A stretch of 64,000 bases of DNA from Taudactylus pleione (taxonomy: Eukaryota; Chordata; Amphibia; Anura; Myobatrachidae). Positions 12,197-24,400 of this stretch are shown here, in pieces. Position numbers and translations under genes: made by a program. The DNA lies in contig JAUIMM010000641.1 of assembly GCA_031769625.1 (NCBI GenBank), positions 6,627,501-6,691,500 on the forward strand, given 5' to 3'. Within the stretch, counting starts at the first letter, position 1; the number at the start of each line of letters is the position of its first letter. The notes under the pieces are model-generated. The model was not told the DNA's origin, ran no database searches, and was given only the letters and a program-made list of their open reading frames with translations.

Positions 12197-15100
12197 GTCA
12201 TAGTGGGAGTGAGAATGTGATGTCATAATGGGAATACTATAGTGATTATTAATGAGAGTGACATTGTGATGTCATAATGGGAGTATTAAAGTGTTTTATT
12301 AATGAGAGTGACATTGTGATGTTATAATGGAAGTATTAAAGTGGTCTATTAATGAGAGTGACATTGTGATGTCATAATGGGAGTGGCTAAGTGTTGTTAA
12401 AATCGGAGTAACAGCGCTACGTCATAGTGGGAGTGAGAATGTGATGTCATAATGGGAATACTATAGTGGTTTATTAATGAGAGTGACATTGTGATGTCAT
12501 AATGGGAGTATTAAAGTGGTTTATTAATGAGAGTGACATTGTGATGTCAAAATGGGAGTGGCTAAGTGATGTTAAAATCAGAGTAACAGCGTGACGTCAT
12601 AGTGGGAGTGATAATGTGATGTCATAATGGGAATACTATAGTGGTTTATAAATGAGAGTGACATTGTGATGTCATAATGGGAGTATTATTGTGGTTTATT
12701 AATGAGAGTGACATTGTGATGTCATAATGGGAGTGGCTAAGTGATGTTAAAATCGGAGTAACAGCGTGACGTCATTGTGGAAGAGACAATGTGATGTCAT
12801 AACGGGAATACTATAGTGGTTTATTAATGAGAGTGACATTGTGATGTCATAATGGGAGTATTAAAGTGGTTTATTAATGAGTGACATTGTGATGTCATAA
12901 TGGGAGTGGCTGTGATGTTAATATGGGAGTAACAGTGTGACATCATACTGGGAGTGACAATGTGATGTCATAATGGGAATACTATATTAATTTATTATTG
13001 AAATAGACATTGTGATGTCATAATAAGAGTATTAAAGTGGTTTATTAATGAAAGTGACATTGTGATGTCATAATGTGAGTACTACAGTGTTTTGGTTAAT
13101 GACAGTGGCATTGTGATGTCATAATGGGAGTGGCTAAGTGAGGGTAAAATGGGAGTGACATTGTGATGTCATAATGGGAATGGCAAAGTGATGTTAAAAT
13201 TAAAGTGACATTGTGACATTATAATGGGAGTGATAATGTGATGTCATAATGGAAGTACTAAAGTGGTTTATTAATAAGAGTGACATTGTGATGTCATAAT
13301 TTTTGTATTAAAGTGGTTTATTAATGAGTGACATTGTGATGTCATAATGGGAGTGGCTAAGTAATGTTAAAATGGGAGTAACAGTGTGATGTCATAGTGG
13401 GAGTGGCAATGTGATGTCATAGTGGGAAAGACAATGTAATGTCATAATGGGAAAACTATAGTGGTTTAATAATGAGAGTGACATTGTGATGTCACAATGG
13501 GAGTATCAAAGTGGTTTATTAATGAGAGTGACATTGTGATGTCATAATGGGAGTGGCTAAGTGAAGGTAAAATGGGAGTGACATTGTGATGTCATAATGG
13601 GAATGGCAAAGTGATGTTAAAATGAAAGTGACATTGTGACATCATAATGGGAGTGATAATGTGATGTCATAATGGAAGTACTAAAGTGGTTTATTAATAA
13701 GAGTGACATTGTGATGTCATAATAGGAGTATTATAGTGGTTTATTAATGAGTGACATTGTGATGTCATAATGGGAGTGGCTAAGTGATGTTAAATTGGGA
13801 GTAACAGTGTGACATCATAGTGGGAGTGACAATGTGATGTCATAATGGGAATACTATAGTGATTATTAATGAGAGTGACATTGTGATGTCATAATGGGAG
13901 TATTAAAGTGGTTTATTAATTAGATTGACATTGTGATGTCATAATGGGAGTGATAATGTGATGTCATAATGGAAGTACTAAAGTGGTTTATTAATAAGAG
14001 TGACATTGTGATGTCATAATGGGAGTATTATAGTGGTTTATTAATGAGTGACATTGTGATGTCATAATGGGAGTGGCTAAGTGATGTTAAAATGGGAGTA
14101 ACAGTGTGACATCATAGTGGGAGTGACAATGTGATGTCATAATGGGAATACTATAGTGGTTTATTAATGAGAGTGACAGTGATGTCATAATGGAAGTACT
14201 AAAGTGGTTTATTAATAAGAGTGACATTGTGATGTCATAATGGGAGTATTATAGTGGTTTATTAATGAGTGACATTGTGATGTCATAATGGGAGTGGCTA
14301 AGTGATGTTAAAATGGGAGTAACAGTGTGAAAGCATAGTGGGAGTGACAATGTGATGTCATAATGGGAATACTATAGTGGTTTATTAATGAGAGTGAAAT
14401 TGTGATGTCATAATGGAAGTATTAAAGTGGTTTATTAATGAGAGTGACATTGTGATGTCATAATGGGAGTGGCTAAGTGATGTTAAAATCGGAGTAACAG
14501 TGTTACGTCATAGTGGGAGTGAGAATGTGATGTCATAATGGGAATACTATAGTGATTATTAATGAGACTGACATTGTGATGTCATAATGGGAGTATTAAA
14601 GTGGTTTATTAATTAGATTGACATTGTGATGTCATAATGGGAGTATTAAAGTGGTTTATTAATGAGAGTAACATTGTGATGTCAAAATGGGAGTGGCTAA
14701 GTGATGTTAAAATCGGAGTAACAACGTGACGTCATAGTGGGAGTGACAATGTGATGTCAAAATGCGAATAATATAGTGGTTTATTAATGAGAGTGACAAT
14801 GTGATGTCATAATGGGAATACTATAGTGGTTTATTAATAAGAGTGACATTGTGATGTCATAATGGGAGTATTGAAGTGTTTTATTAATGAGAGTGACATT
14901 GTGATGTCATAATGGGAGTATTATAGTGGTTTATTAATGAGTGACATTGTGATGTCATAATGGGAGTGGCTAAGTGATGTTAAAATGGAAGTAACAGTGT
15001 GACATCATAGTGGGCGTGACAATGTGATGTCATAATGGGAATACTATAGTGGTTTATTAATGAGAGTGATATTGTGATGTCATAATGGAAGTATTAAAGT

Positions 15101-15621
15101 GGTTTATTAATGAGAGTGACATTGTGATGTCATAATGGTAGTGGCTAAGTGATGTTAAAATCGGAGTAACAGCGCTACGTCATAGTGGGAGTGAGAATGT
15201 GATGTCATAATGGGAATACTATAGTGGTTTATTAATGAGAGTGACATTGTGATGTCATAATGGAAGTATTAAAGTGGTTTATTAATGAGAGTGACATTGT
15301 GATGTCATAATGGGAGTGGCTAAGTGATGTTAAAATCGGAGTAACAGCGCTACGTCATAGTGGGAGTGAGAATGTGATGTCATAATGGGAATACTATAGT
15401 GGTTTATTAATGAGAGTGACATTGCGATGTCATAATGGGAGTATTAAAGTGGTTTATTAATTAGATTGACATTGTGATGTCATAATGGGAGTATTAAAGT
15501 GGTTTATTAATGAGAGTGACATTGTGATTTCAAAATGGGAGTGGCTAAGTGATGTTAAAATCGGAGTAACAGCGTGATGTCATAGTGGGAGTGACAATGT
15601 GATGTCATAATGGGAATACTA
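12197..15621 (+). repeat. Array segment between large duplications, containing a local 175-bp duplication
   Basis: Monomer array with no gene. The part from about 12.4 to 13.5 kb is a diverged relative of 8.8-9.7 kb: both have the short C variant GTGGCTGTGATGTTAATATG, the 26-bp marker monomer (here 13077-13102) and the run-of-T variant (13297). At 15141 and 15316 the C-D-E-F-A-B-A series beginning GTGGCTAAGTG is repeated at a spacing of exactly 175 bp, a direct view of one 7-monomer unit duplicated in tandem. The whole segment is repeated at 23361-26785. Confidence 0.8.
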
Positions 15622-18191
15622 TAGTGGTTTATTAATGAGAGTGACATTGTGATGTCATAATGGGAGTATTATAGTGGTTTATTAATGAGTGACATTGTGA
15701 TGTCATAATGGGAGTGGCTAAGTGATGTTAAAATCGGAGTAACAGTGTGAAATCATAGTGGGAGTGACAATGTGATGTCTTAATGGGAATACTATAGTGG
15801 TTTATTAATGAGAGTGACATTGTGAAGTCATAATGGGAGTATTATAGTGGTTTATTAATTAGATTGACATTGTGATGTCATAATGGGAGTATTAAAGTGG
15901 TTTATTAATGAGAGTGACATTGTGATGTCAAAATGGGAGTGGCTAAGTGATGTTAAAATGGGAATGGCAAAATGATGTTAAAATTAAAGTGACATTGTGA
16001 CATCATAATAGGAGTGATAATGTGATGTCATAATGGGAGTATTAAAGTGGTTTATTAATGAGAGTGACATTGTGATGTCAAAATGGGAGTGGCTAAGTGA
16101 TGTTAAAATCGGAGTAACAGCGTGACGTCATAGTGGGAGTGACAATGTGATGTCATAATGGGAATACTATAGTGGTTTATTAATGAGAGTGACATTGTGA
16201 TGTCATAATGGGAGTATTATAGTGGTTAATTAATGAGAGAGACAATGTGATGTCATAATGGGAATACTATAGTGGTTTATTAATAAGAGTGACATTGTGA
16301 TGTCATAATGGGAGTATTGAAGTGTTTTATTAATGAGAGTGACATTGTGATGTCATAATGGGAATATTATAGTGGTTTATTAATGAGTGACATTGTGATG
16401 TCATAATGGGAGTGGCTAAGTGATGATAAAATGGGAGTAACAGTGTGACATCATAGTGGGAGTGACAATGTGATGTCGTAACGGGAATACTATAGGGGTT
16501 TATTAATGAGAGTGACATTGTGATGTCATAATGGAAGTATTAAAGTGGTTTATTAATGACAGTGACATTGTGATGTCATAATGGGAGTGGCTAAGTGATG
16601 TTAAAATCGGAGTAACAGCGCTACGTCATAGTGGGAGTGAGAATGTGATGTCATAATGGGAATACTATAGTGGTTTATTAATGAGAGTGACATTGTGATG
16701 TCATAATGGGAGTATTAAAGTGGTTTATTAATTAGATTGACATTGTAATGTCATAATGGGAGTATTAAAGTGGTTTATTAATGAGAGTGACATTGTGATG
16801 TCAAAATGGGAGTGGCTAAGTGATGTTAAAATCGGAGTAACAGCGTGACGTCATAGTGGGAGTGATAATGTGATGTCATAAAGGGAATACTATAGTGGTT
16901 TATAAATGAGAGTGACATTGTGATGTCATAATGGGAGTATTATAGTGGTTTTTTAATGAGTGACATTGTGATGTCATAATGGGAGTGGCTAAGTGATGTT
17001 AAAATCGGAGTAACAGCGTGACGTTATAGTGGAAGTGACAATGTGATGTCATAATGGGAATACTATAGTGGTTTATTAATGAGAGTGACATTGTGATGTC
17101 ACAATGGGAGTATTAAAGTGGTTTATTAATGTGTGACATTGTGATGTCATAATGGGAGTGGCTGTGATGTTAATATGGGAGTAACAGTGTGACATCATAG
17201 TGGGAGTGACAATGTGATGTCATAATGGGAATACTATATTAATTTATTATTGAGATAGACATTGTGATGTCATAATAAGAGTATTAAAGTGGTTTATTAA
17301 TGAGAGTGACATTGTGATGTCATAATGTGAGTACTACAGTGTTTTGGTTAATGAGAGTGGCATTGTGATGTCATAATGGGAGTGGCTAAGAGAGGGTAAA
17401 ATGGGAGTGACATTGTGATGTCATAATGGGAATGGCAAAGTGATGTTAAAATTAAAGTGACATTGTGACATTATAATGGGAGTGATAATGTGATGTCATA
17501 ATGGAAGTACTAAAGTGGTTTATTAATAAGAGTGACATTGTGATGTCATAATTTTTGTATTAAAGTGGTTTATTAATGAGTGACATTGTGATGTCATAAT
17601 GGGAGTGGCTAAGTAATGTTAAAATGGGAGTAACAGTGTGACGTCATAGTGGGAGTGGCAATGTGATGTCATAGTGGGAAAGACAATGTAATGTCATAAT
17701 GGGAAAACTATAGTGGTTTAATAATGAGAGTGACATTGTGATGTCACAATGGGAGTATCAAAGTGGTTTATTAATGAGTGACATTGCGATGTCATAATGG
17801 GAGTGTCTAAGTGAAGGTAAAATGGGAGTGACATTGTGATGTCATAATGGGAATGGCAAAGTGATGTTAAAATGAGAGTGACATTGTGACATCATAATGG
17901 GAGTGATAATGTGATGTCATAATGGAAGTACTAAAGTGGTTTATTAATAAGAGTGACATTGTGATGTCATAATGGAAGTATTAAAGTGGTTTATTAATGA
18001 GAGTTACATTGTGATGTCTTAATGGGAGTGGCTAAGTGATGTTAAAATCGGAGTAACAGCGTTACGTCATAGTGGGAGTGAGAATGTGATGTCATAATGG
18101 GAATACTATAGTGATTATTAATGAGAGTGACATTGTGATGTCATAATGGGAGTATTAAAGTGGTTTATTAATTAGATTGACATTGTGATGT
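15622..18191 (+). repeat. 3.2-3.4 kb internal repeat, copy a (left 11-kb copy)
   Basis: This segment recurs at 19005-21401. The offset is 3383 bp on the left (15721 and 19104; 16330 and 19713) and 3210 bp on the right (17131 and 20341; 18001 and 21211). The 173-bp change arises because the downstream copy lacks one 7-monomer stretch, present here at about 16850-17025, which includes the CATAAAGGG and TTTTTTAATGAG variants. Several point differences separate the two copies, more than between the 11-kb copies, so this duplication is older. A private marker here is GTCGTAACGGG at about 16476. Confidence 0.85.
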
Positions 18192-19004
18192 CTTAATGGG
18201 AGTGATAATGTGATGTCATAATGGAAGTACTAAAGTGGTTTATTAATAAGAGTGACATTGTGATGTCATAATGGGAGTATTATAGTGGTTTATTAATGAG
18301 TGACATTGTGATGTCATAATGGGAGTGGCTAAGTGATGTTAAAATGGGAGTAACAGTGTGACATCATAGTGGGAGTGACAATGTGATGTCATAATGGGAA
18401 TACTATAGTGGTTTATTAATGAGAGTGACATTGTGATGTCATAATGGAAGTATTAAAGTGGTTTATTAATGAGAGTGACATTGTGATGTCATAATGGGAG
18501 TGGCTAAGTGATGTTAAAATCGGAGTAACAGCGTTACGTCATAGTGGGAGTGAGAATATGATGTCATAATGGGAATACTATAGTGATTATTAATGAGAGT
18601 GACATTGTGATGTCATAATGGGAGTATTAAAGTGCTTTATTAATTAGATTGACATTGTGATGTCATAATGGGAGTATTAAAGTGGATTATTAATGGGAGT
18701 GGCATTGTGATGTCAAAATGGGAGTGGCTAAGTGATGTTAAAATGGGAATGGCAAAGTGATGTTAAAATTAAAGTGACATTGTGACATCATAATAGGAGT
18801 GATAATGTGATGTCATAATGGGAGTATTAAAGTGGTTTATTAATGAGAGTGACATTGTGATGTCAAAATGGGAGTGGCTAAGTGATGTTAAAATCGGAGT
18901 AACAGCGTGATGTCATAGTGGGAGTGACAATGTGATGTCATAATGGGAATACTATAGTGGTTTATTAATGAGAGTGACATTGTGAAGTCATAATGGGAGT
19001 ATTA
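18192..19004 (+). repeat. Spacer array between the 3.2-3.4 kb repeat copies
   Basis: About 0.8 kb of ordinary monomers separating the two internal repeat copies. Distinguishing variants are GTGCTTTATTAATTAG near 18634, GTGGATTATTAATGGG near 18683 and GAGAATATGATG near 18552. The same stretch occurs at 29356-30168 and, with a few more changes such as TTTATTTATAAG and TTTAATAATTAG, at about 32566-33380. Nothing other than repeat is seen. Confidence 0.75.
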
Positions 19005-21401
19005 TAGTGGTTTATTAATGAGAGTGACATTGTGATGTCATAATGGGAGTATTATAGTGGTTTATTAATGAGTGACATTGTGATGTCATAATGGGAGTGG
19101 CTAAGTGATGTTAAAATCGGAGTAACAGTGTGAAATCATAGTGGGAGTGACAATGTGATGTCATAATGGGAATACTATAGTGGTTTATTAATGAGAGTGA
19201 CATTGTGAAGTCATAATGGGAGTATTATAGTGGTTTATTAATTAGATTGACATTGTGATGTCATAATGGGAGTATTAAAGTGGTTTATTAATGAGAGTGA
19301 CATTGTGATGTCAAAATGGGAGTGGCTAAGTGATGTTAAAATGGGAATGGCAAAATGATGTTAAAATTAAAGTGACATTGTGACATCATAATAGGAGTGA
19401 TAATGTGATGTCATAATGGGAGTATTAAAGTGGTTTATTAATGAGAGTGACATTGTGATGTCAAAATGGGAGTGGCTAAGTGATGTTAAAATCGGAGTAA
19501 CAGCATGATGTCATAGTGGGAGTGACAATGTGATGTCATAATGGGAATATTATAGTGGTTTATTAATGAGAGTGACATTGTGATGTCATAATGGGAGTAT
19601 TATAGTGGTTAATTAATGAGAGAGACAATGTGATGTCATAATGGGAATACTATAGTGGTTTATTAATAAGAGTGACATTGTGATGTCATAATGGGAGTAT
19701 TGAAGTGTTTTATTAATGAGAGTGACATTGTGATGTCATAATGGGAATATTATAGTGGTTTATTAATGAGTGACATTGTGATGTCATAATGGGAGTGGCT
19801 AAGTGATGATAAAATGGGAGTAACAGTGTGACATCATAGTGGGAGTGACAATGTGATGTCATAACGGGAATACTATAGGGGTTTATTAATGAGAGTGACA
19901 TTGTGATGTCATAATGGAAGTATTAAAGTGGTTTATTAATGACAGTGACATTGTGATGTCATAATGGGAGTGGCTAAGTGATGTTAAAATCGGAGTAACA
20001 GCGCTACGTCATAGTGGGAGTGAGAATGTGATGTCATAATGGGAATACTATAGTGGTTTATTAATGAGAGTGACATTGTGATGTCATAATGGGAGTATTA
20101 AAGTGGTTTATTAATTAGATTGACATTGTAATGTCATAATGGGAGTATTAAAGTGGTTTATTAATGAGAGTGACATTGTGATGTCAAAATGGGAGTGGCT
20201 AAGTGATGTTAAAATCGGAGTAACAGCGTGACGTCATAGTGGAAGTGACAATGTGATGTCATAATGGGAATACTATAGTGGTTTATTAATGAGAGTGACA
20301 TTGTGATGTCATAATGGGAGTATTAAAGTGGTTTATTAATGTGTGACATTGTGATGTCATAATGGGAGTGGCTGTGATGTTAATATGGGAGTAACAGTGT
20401 GACATCATAGTGGGAGTGACATTGTGATGTCATAATGGGAATACTATATTAATTTATTATTGAGATAGACATTGTGATGTCATAATAAGAGTATTAAAGT
20501 GGTTTATTAATGAGAGTGACATTGTGATGTCATAATGTGAGTACTACAGTGTTTTGGTTAATGAGAGTGGCATTGTGATGTCATAATGGGAGTGGCTAAG
20601 TGAGGGTAAAATGGGAGTGACATTGTGATGTCATAATGGGAATGGCAAAGTGATGTTAAAATTAAAGTGACATTGTGACATTATAATGGGAGTGATAATG
20701 TGATGTCATAATGGAAGTACTAAAGTGGTTTATTAATAAGAGTGACATTGTGATGTCATAATTTTTGTATTAAAGTGGTTTATTAATGAGTGACATTGTG
20801 ATGTCATAATGGGAGTGGCTAAGTAATGTTAAAATGGGAGTAACAGTGTGACGTCATAGTGGGAGTGGCAATGTGATGTCATAGTGGGAAAGACAATGTA
20901 ATGTCATAATGGGAAAACTATAGTGGTTTAATAATGAGAGTGACATTGTGATGTCACAATGGGAGTATCAAAGTGGTTTATTAATGAGTGACATTGTGAT
21001 GTCATAATGGGAGTGTCTAAGTGAAGGTAAAATGGGAGTGACATTGTGATGTCATAATGGGAATGGCAAAGTGACGTTAAAATGAGAGTGACATTGTGAC
21101 ATCATAATGGGAGTGATAATGTGATGTCATAATGGAAGTACTAAAGTGGTTTATTAAAAAGAGTGACATTGTGATGTCATAATGGAAGTATTAAAGTGGT
21201 TTATTAATGAGAGTTACATTGTGATGTCTTAATGGGAGTGGCTAAGTGATGTTAAAATCGGAGTAACAGCGTTACGTCATAGTGGGAGTGAGAATGTGAT
21301 GTCATAATGGGAATACTATAGTGATTATTAATGAGAGTGACATTGTGATGTCATAATGGGAGTATTAAAGTGGTTTATTAATTAGATTGACATTGTGATG
21401 T
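19005..21401 (+). repeat. 3.2-3.4 kb internal repeat, copy b (left 11-kb copy), with a 173-bp deletion
   Basis: Downstream copy of 15622-18191. Near 20230 the sequence passes straight from one GCGTGACGTCATAGTGG to what in copy a is the next one, removing 173 bp (7 x 25 minus 2). It has GTCATAACGGG (about 19859) where copy a has GTCGTAACGGG. It also has GTGACGTTAAAATG at 21073 and a five-A run in TTATTAAAAAGAG near 21141, both shared only with 30.2-32.6 kb. Confidence 0.85.
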
Positions 21402-24400
21402 CATAACGGGAGTATTAAAGTGGTTTATTAATGAGAGTGGCTTTGTGATGTCAAAATGGGAGTGGCTAAGTGATGTTAAAATGGGAATGGCAAAGTGATG
21501 TTAAAATTAAAGTGACATTGTGACATCATAATAGGAGTGATAATGTGATGTCATAATGGAAGTACTAAAGTGGTTTAGTAATGAGAGTGACATTGTGATG
21601 TCATAATGGAAGTATTAAAGTGGTTTATTAATGAGTGACATTGTGATGTCATAATGGGAGTGGCTATGTGATGTTAAAATGGGAGTAACAGTGTGACATC
21701 ATAGTGGGAGTGAGAATGTGATGTCATAATGGGAATACTATAGTGATTATTAATGAGAGTGACATTGTGATGTCATAATGGGAGTATTAAAGTGGTTTAT
21801 TAATTAGATTGACATTGTGATGTCATAATGGGAGTATTAAAGTGGTTTATTAATGAGAGTGACATTGTGATGTCAAAATGGGAGTGGCTAAGTGATGTTA
21901 AAATCGGAATAACAGCGTGACGTCATAGTGGGAGTGACAATGTGATGTCATAATGGGAATACTATAGTGGTTTATTAATGAGAGTGACATTGTGATGTCA
22001 TAATGGGAGTATTAAAGTGGTTTATTAATGATTGACATTGTGGTGTCATAATGGGAGTGGCTAAGTGATGTTAAAATGGGAGTGACATTGTGATGTCATA
22101 ATGGGAGTGGCAAAGTAATGTTAAAATGAAAGTGACATTGTGATATCATAATGGGAGTGATAATGTGATGTCATAATGGGAGTACTAAAGTGGTTTATCA
22201 ATGAGTGACATTGTGATGTCATAATTGGAGTATTAAAGTGGTTTATTAATGAGAGTGACATTGTGATGTCCTAATGGAAGTGGCTAAGTGATGTTAAAAT
22301 CGGAGTAACAGCGTGACGTCATAGTGGGAGTGACAATGTGATGTCATAATGGGAGTACTAAAGTGGTTTATTAATGAGAGTGACATTGTGATGTCATAAT
22401 GGGAGTATTATAGTGGTTTATTAATGAGAGTGACATTGTGATGTCATAATGGGAGTGGCTAAGTGATGTTAAAATCGGAGTAACAGCGTGACGTCATAGT
22501 GGGAGTGACATTGTGATGTCATAATGGGAGTATTGAAGTGTTTTGTTAATGAGAGTGACATTGTGATGTCATAATGGGAGTATTATAGTGGTTTATTAAT
22601 GAGTGACATTGTGATGTCATAATGGGAGTGGCTAAGTGATGTTAAAATTGGAGTAACAGCGTTACGTCATAGTGGGAGTGAGAATGTGATGTCATAATGG
22701 GAATACTATAGTGATTATTAATGAGAGTGACATTGTGATGTCATAATGGGAGTATTAAAGTGGTTTATTAATTAGATTGACATTGTGATGTCATAACGGG
22801 AGTATTAAAGTGGTTTATTAATGAGAGTGACATTGTGATGTCATAATGGGAGTATTAAAGTGGTTTATTAATGAGTGACATTGTGATGTCATAATGGGAG
22901 TGGCTAAGTGATGTTAAAATGGGAGTGACATTGTGATGTCATAATGGGAGTGGCAAAGTAATGTTAAAATGAAAGTGACATTGTGACATCATAATGGGAG
23001 TGATAATGTGATGTCATAATGGGAGTACTAAAGTGGTTTAACAATGAGAGTGACATTGTGATGTCATAATTTTTGTATTAAAGTGGTTTATTAATGAGTG
23101 ACATTGTGATGTCATAATGGGAGTGGCTAAGTAATGTTAAAATGGGAGTAACAGTGTGACGTCATAGTGGGAGTGGCAATGTGATGTCATAGTGGGAAAG
23201 ACAATGTAATGTCATAATGGGAAAACTATAGTGGTTTAATAATGAGAGTGACATTGTGATGTCACAATGGGAGTATCAAAGTGGTTTATTAATGAGAGTG
23301 ACATTGTGATGTCATAATGGGAGTAGCTAAGTGATGTTAAAATCGGAGTAACAGCGTTATGTCATAGTGGGAGTGAGAATGTGATGTCATAATGGGAATA
23401 CTATAGTGATTATTAATGAGAGTGACATTGTGATGTCATAATGGGAGTATTAAAGTGTTTTATTAATGAGAGTGACATTGTGATGTTATAATGGAAGTAT
23501 TAAAGTGGTCTATTAATGAGAGTGACATTGTGATGTCATAATGGGAGTGGCTAAGTGTTGTTAAAATCGGAGTAACAGCGCTACGTCATAGTGGGAGTGA
23601 GAATGTGATGTCATAATGGGAATACTATAGTGGTTTATTAATGAGAGTGACATTGTGATGTCATAATGGGAGTATTAAAGTGGTTTATTAATGAGAGTGA
23701 CATTGTGATGTCAAAATGGGAGTGGCTAAGTGATGTTAAAATCAGAGTAACAGCGTGACGTCATAGTGGGAGTGATAATGTGATGTCATAATGGGAATAC
23801 TATAGTGGTTTATAAATGAGAGTGACATTGTGATGTCATAATGGGAGTATTATTGTGGTTTATTAATGAGAGTGACATTGTGATGTCATAATGGGAGTGG
23901 CTAAGTGATGTTAAAATCGGAGTAACAGCGTGACGTCATTGTGGAAGAGACAATGTGATGTCATAACGGGAATACTATAGTGGTTTATTAATGAGAGTGA
24001 CATTGTGATGTCATAATGGGAGTATTAAAGTGGTTTATTAATGAGTGACATTGTGATGTCATAATGGGAGTGGCTGTGATGTTAATATGGGAGTAACAGT
24101 GTGACATCATACTGGGAGTGACAATGTGATGTCATAATGGGAATACTATATTAATTTATTATTGAAATAGACATTGTGATGTCATAATAAGAGTATTAAA
24201 GTGGTTTATTAATGAAAGTGACATTGTGATGTCATAATGTGAGTACTACAGTGTTTTGGTTAATGACAGTGGCATTGTGATGTCATAATGGGAGTGGCTA
24301 AGTGAGGGTAAAATGGGAGTGACATTGTGATGTCATAATGGGAATGGCAAAGTGATGTTAAAATTAAAGTGACATTGTGACATTATAATGGGAGTGATAA

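Larger units (their letters stand above)
10133..21296 (+). repeat. 11,164-bp tandem duplication, copy 1
   Basis: This block recurs head-to-tail at 21297-32460. Markers at a constant offset of 11164 include GTGTTTTATT (12291 and 23455), GTGACGTTAAAATGAG (21073 and 32237), TTATTAAAAAGAG (21141 and 32305) and the 26-bp marker monomers at 13077, 17329 and 20539. The left limit is set by a mismatch at 10132 (A) versus 21296 (G). I noted about ten point differences, among them 10791, 11149, 13390, 14765, 15014, 15537, 15780, 17102, 19505 and 20422, which is roughly 0.1 percent. That low divergence implies a recent event, unless the copies have been homogenised. Confidence 0.92.

Noticed and set aside
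2747..12293. Transposon with long direct repeats
   Set aside because: The 4.7 kb copies contain only satellite monomers, with no coding capacity, terminal motifs or target-site duplication. Tandem duplication by unequal exchange explains them.
16330..16518. Minus-strand open frame of 62 codons, with copies at 19713, 27494 and 30877
   Set aside because: It is a translation of the monomers themselves with a repeated Met-Thr-Ser-(His/Gln)-Cys-His-Ser pattern. It has no domain and no independent conservation, and exists only where local variants remove the usual stops. Not annotated as coding.
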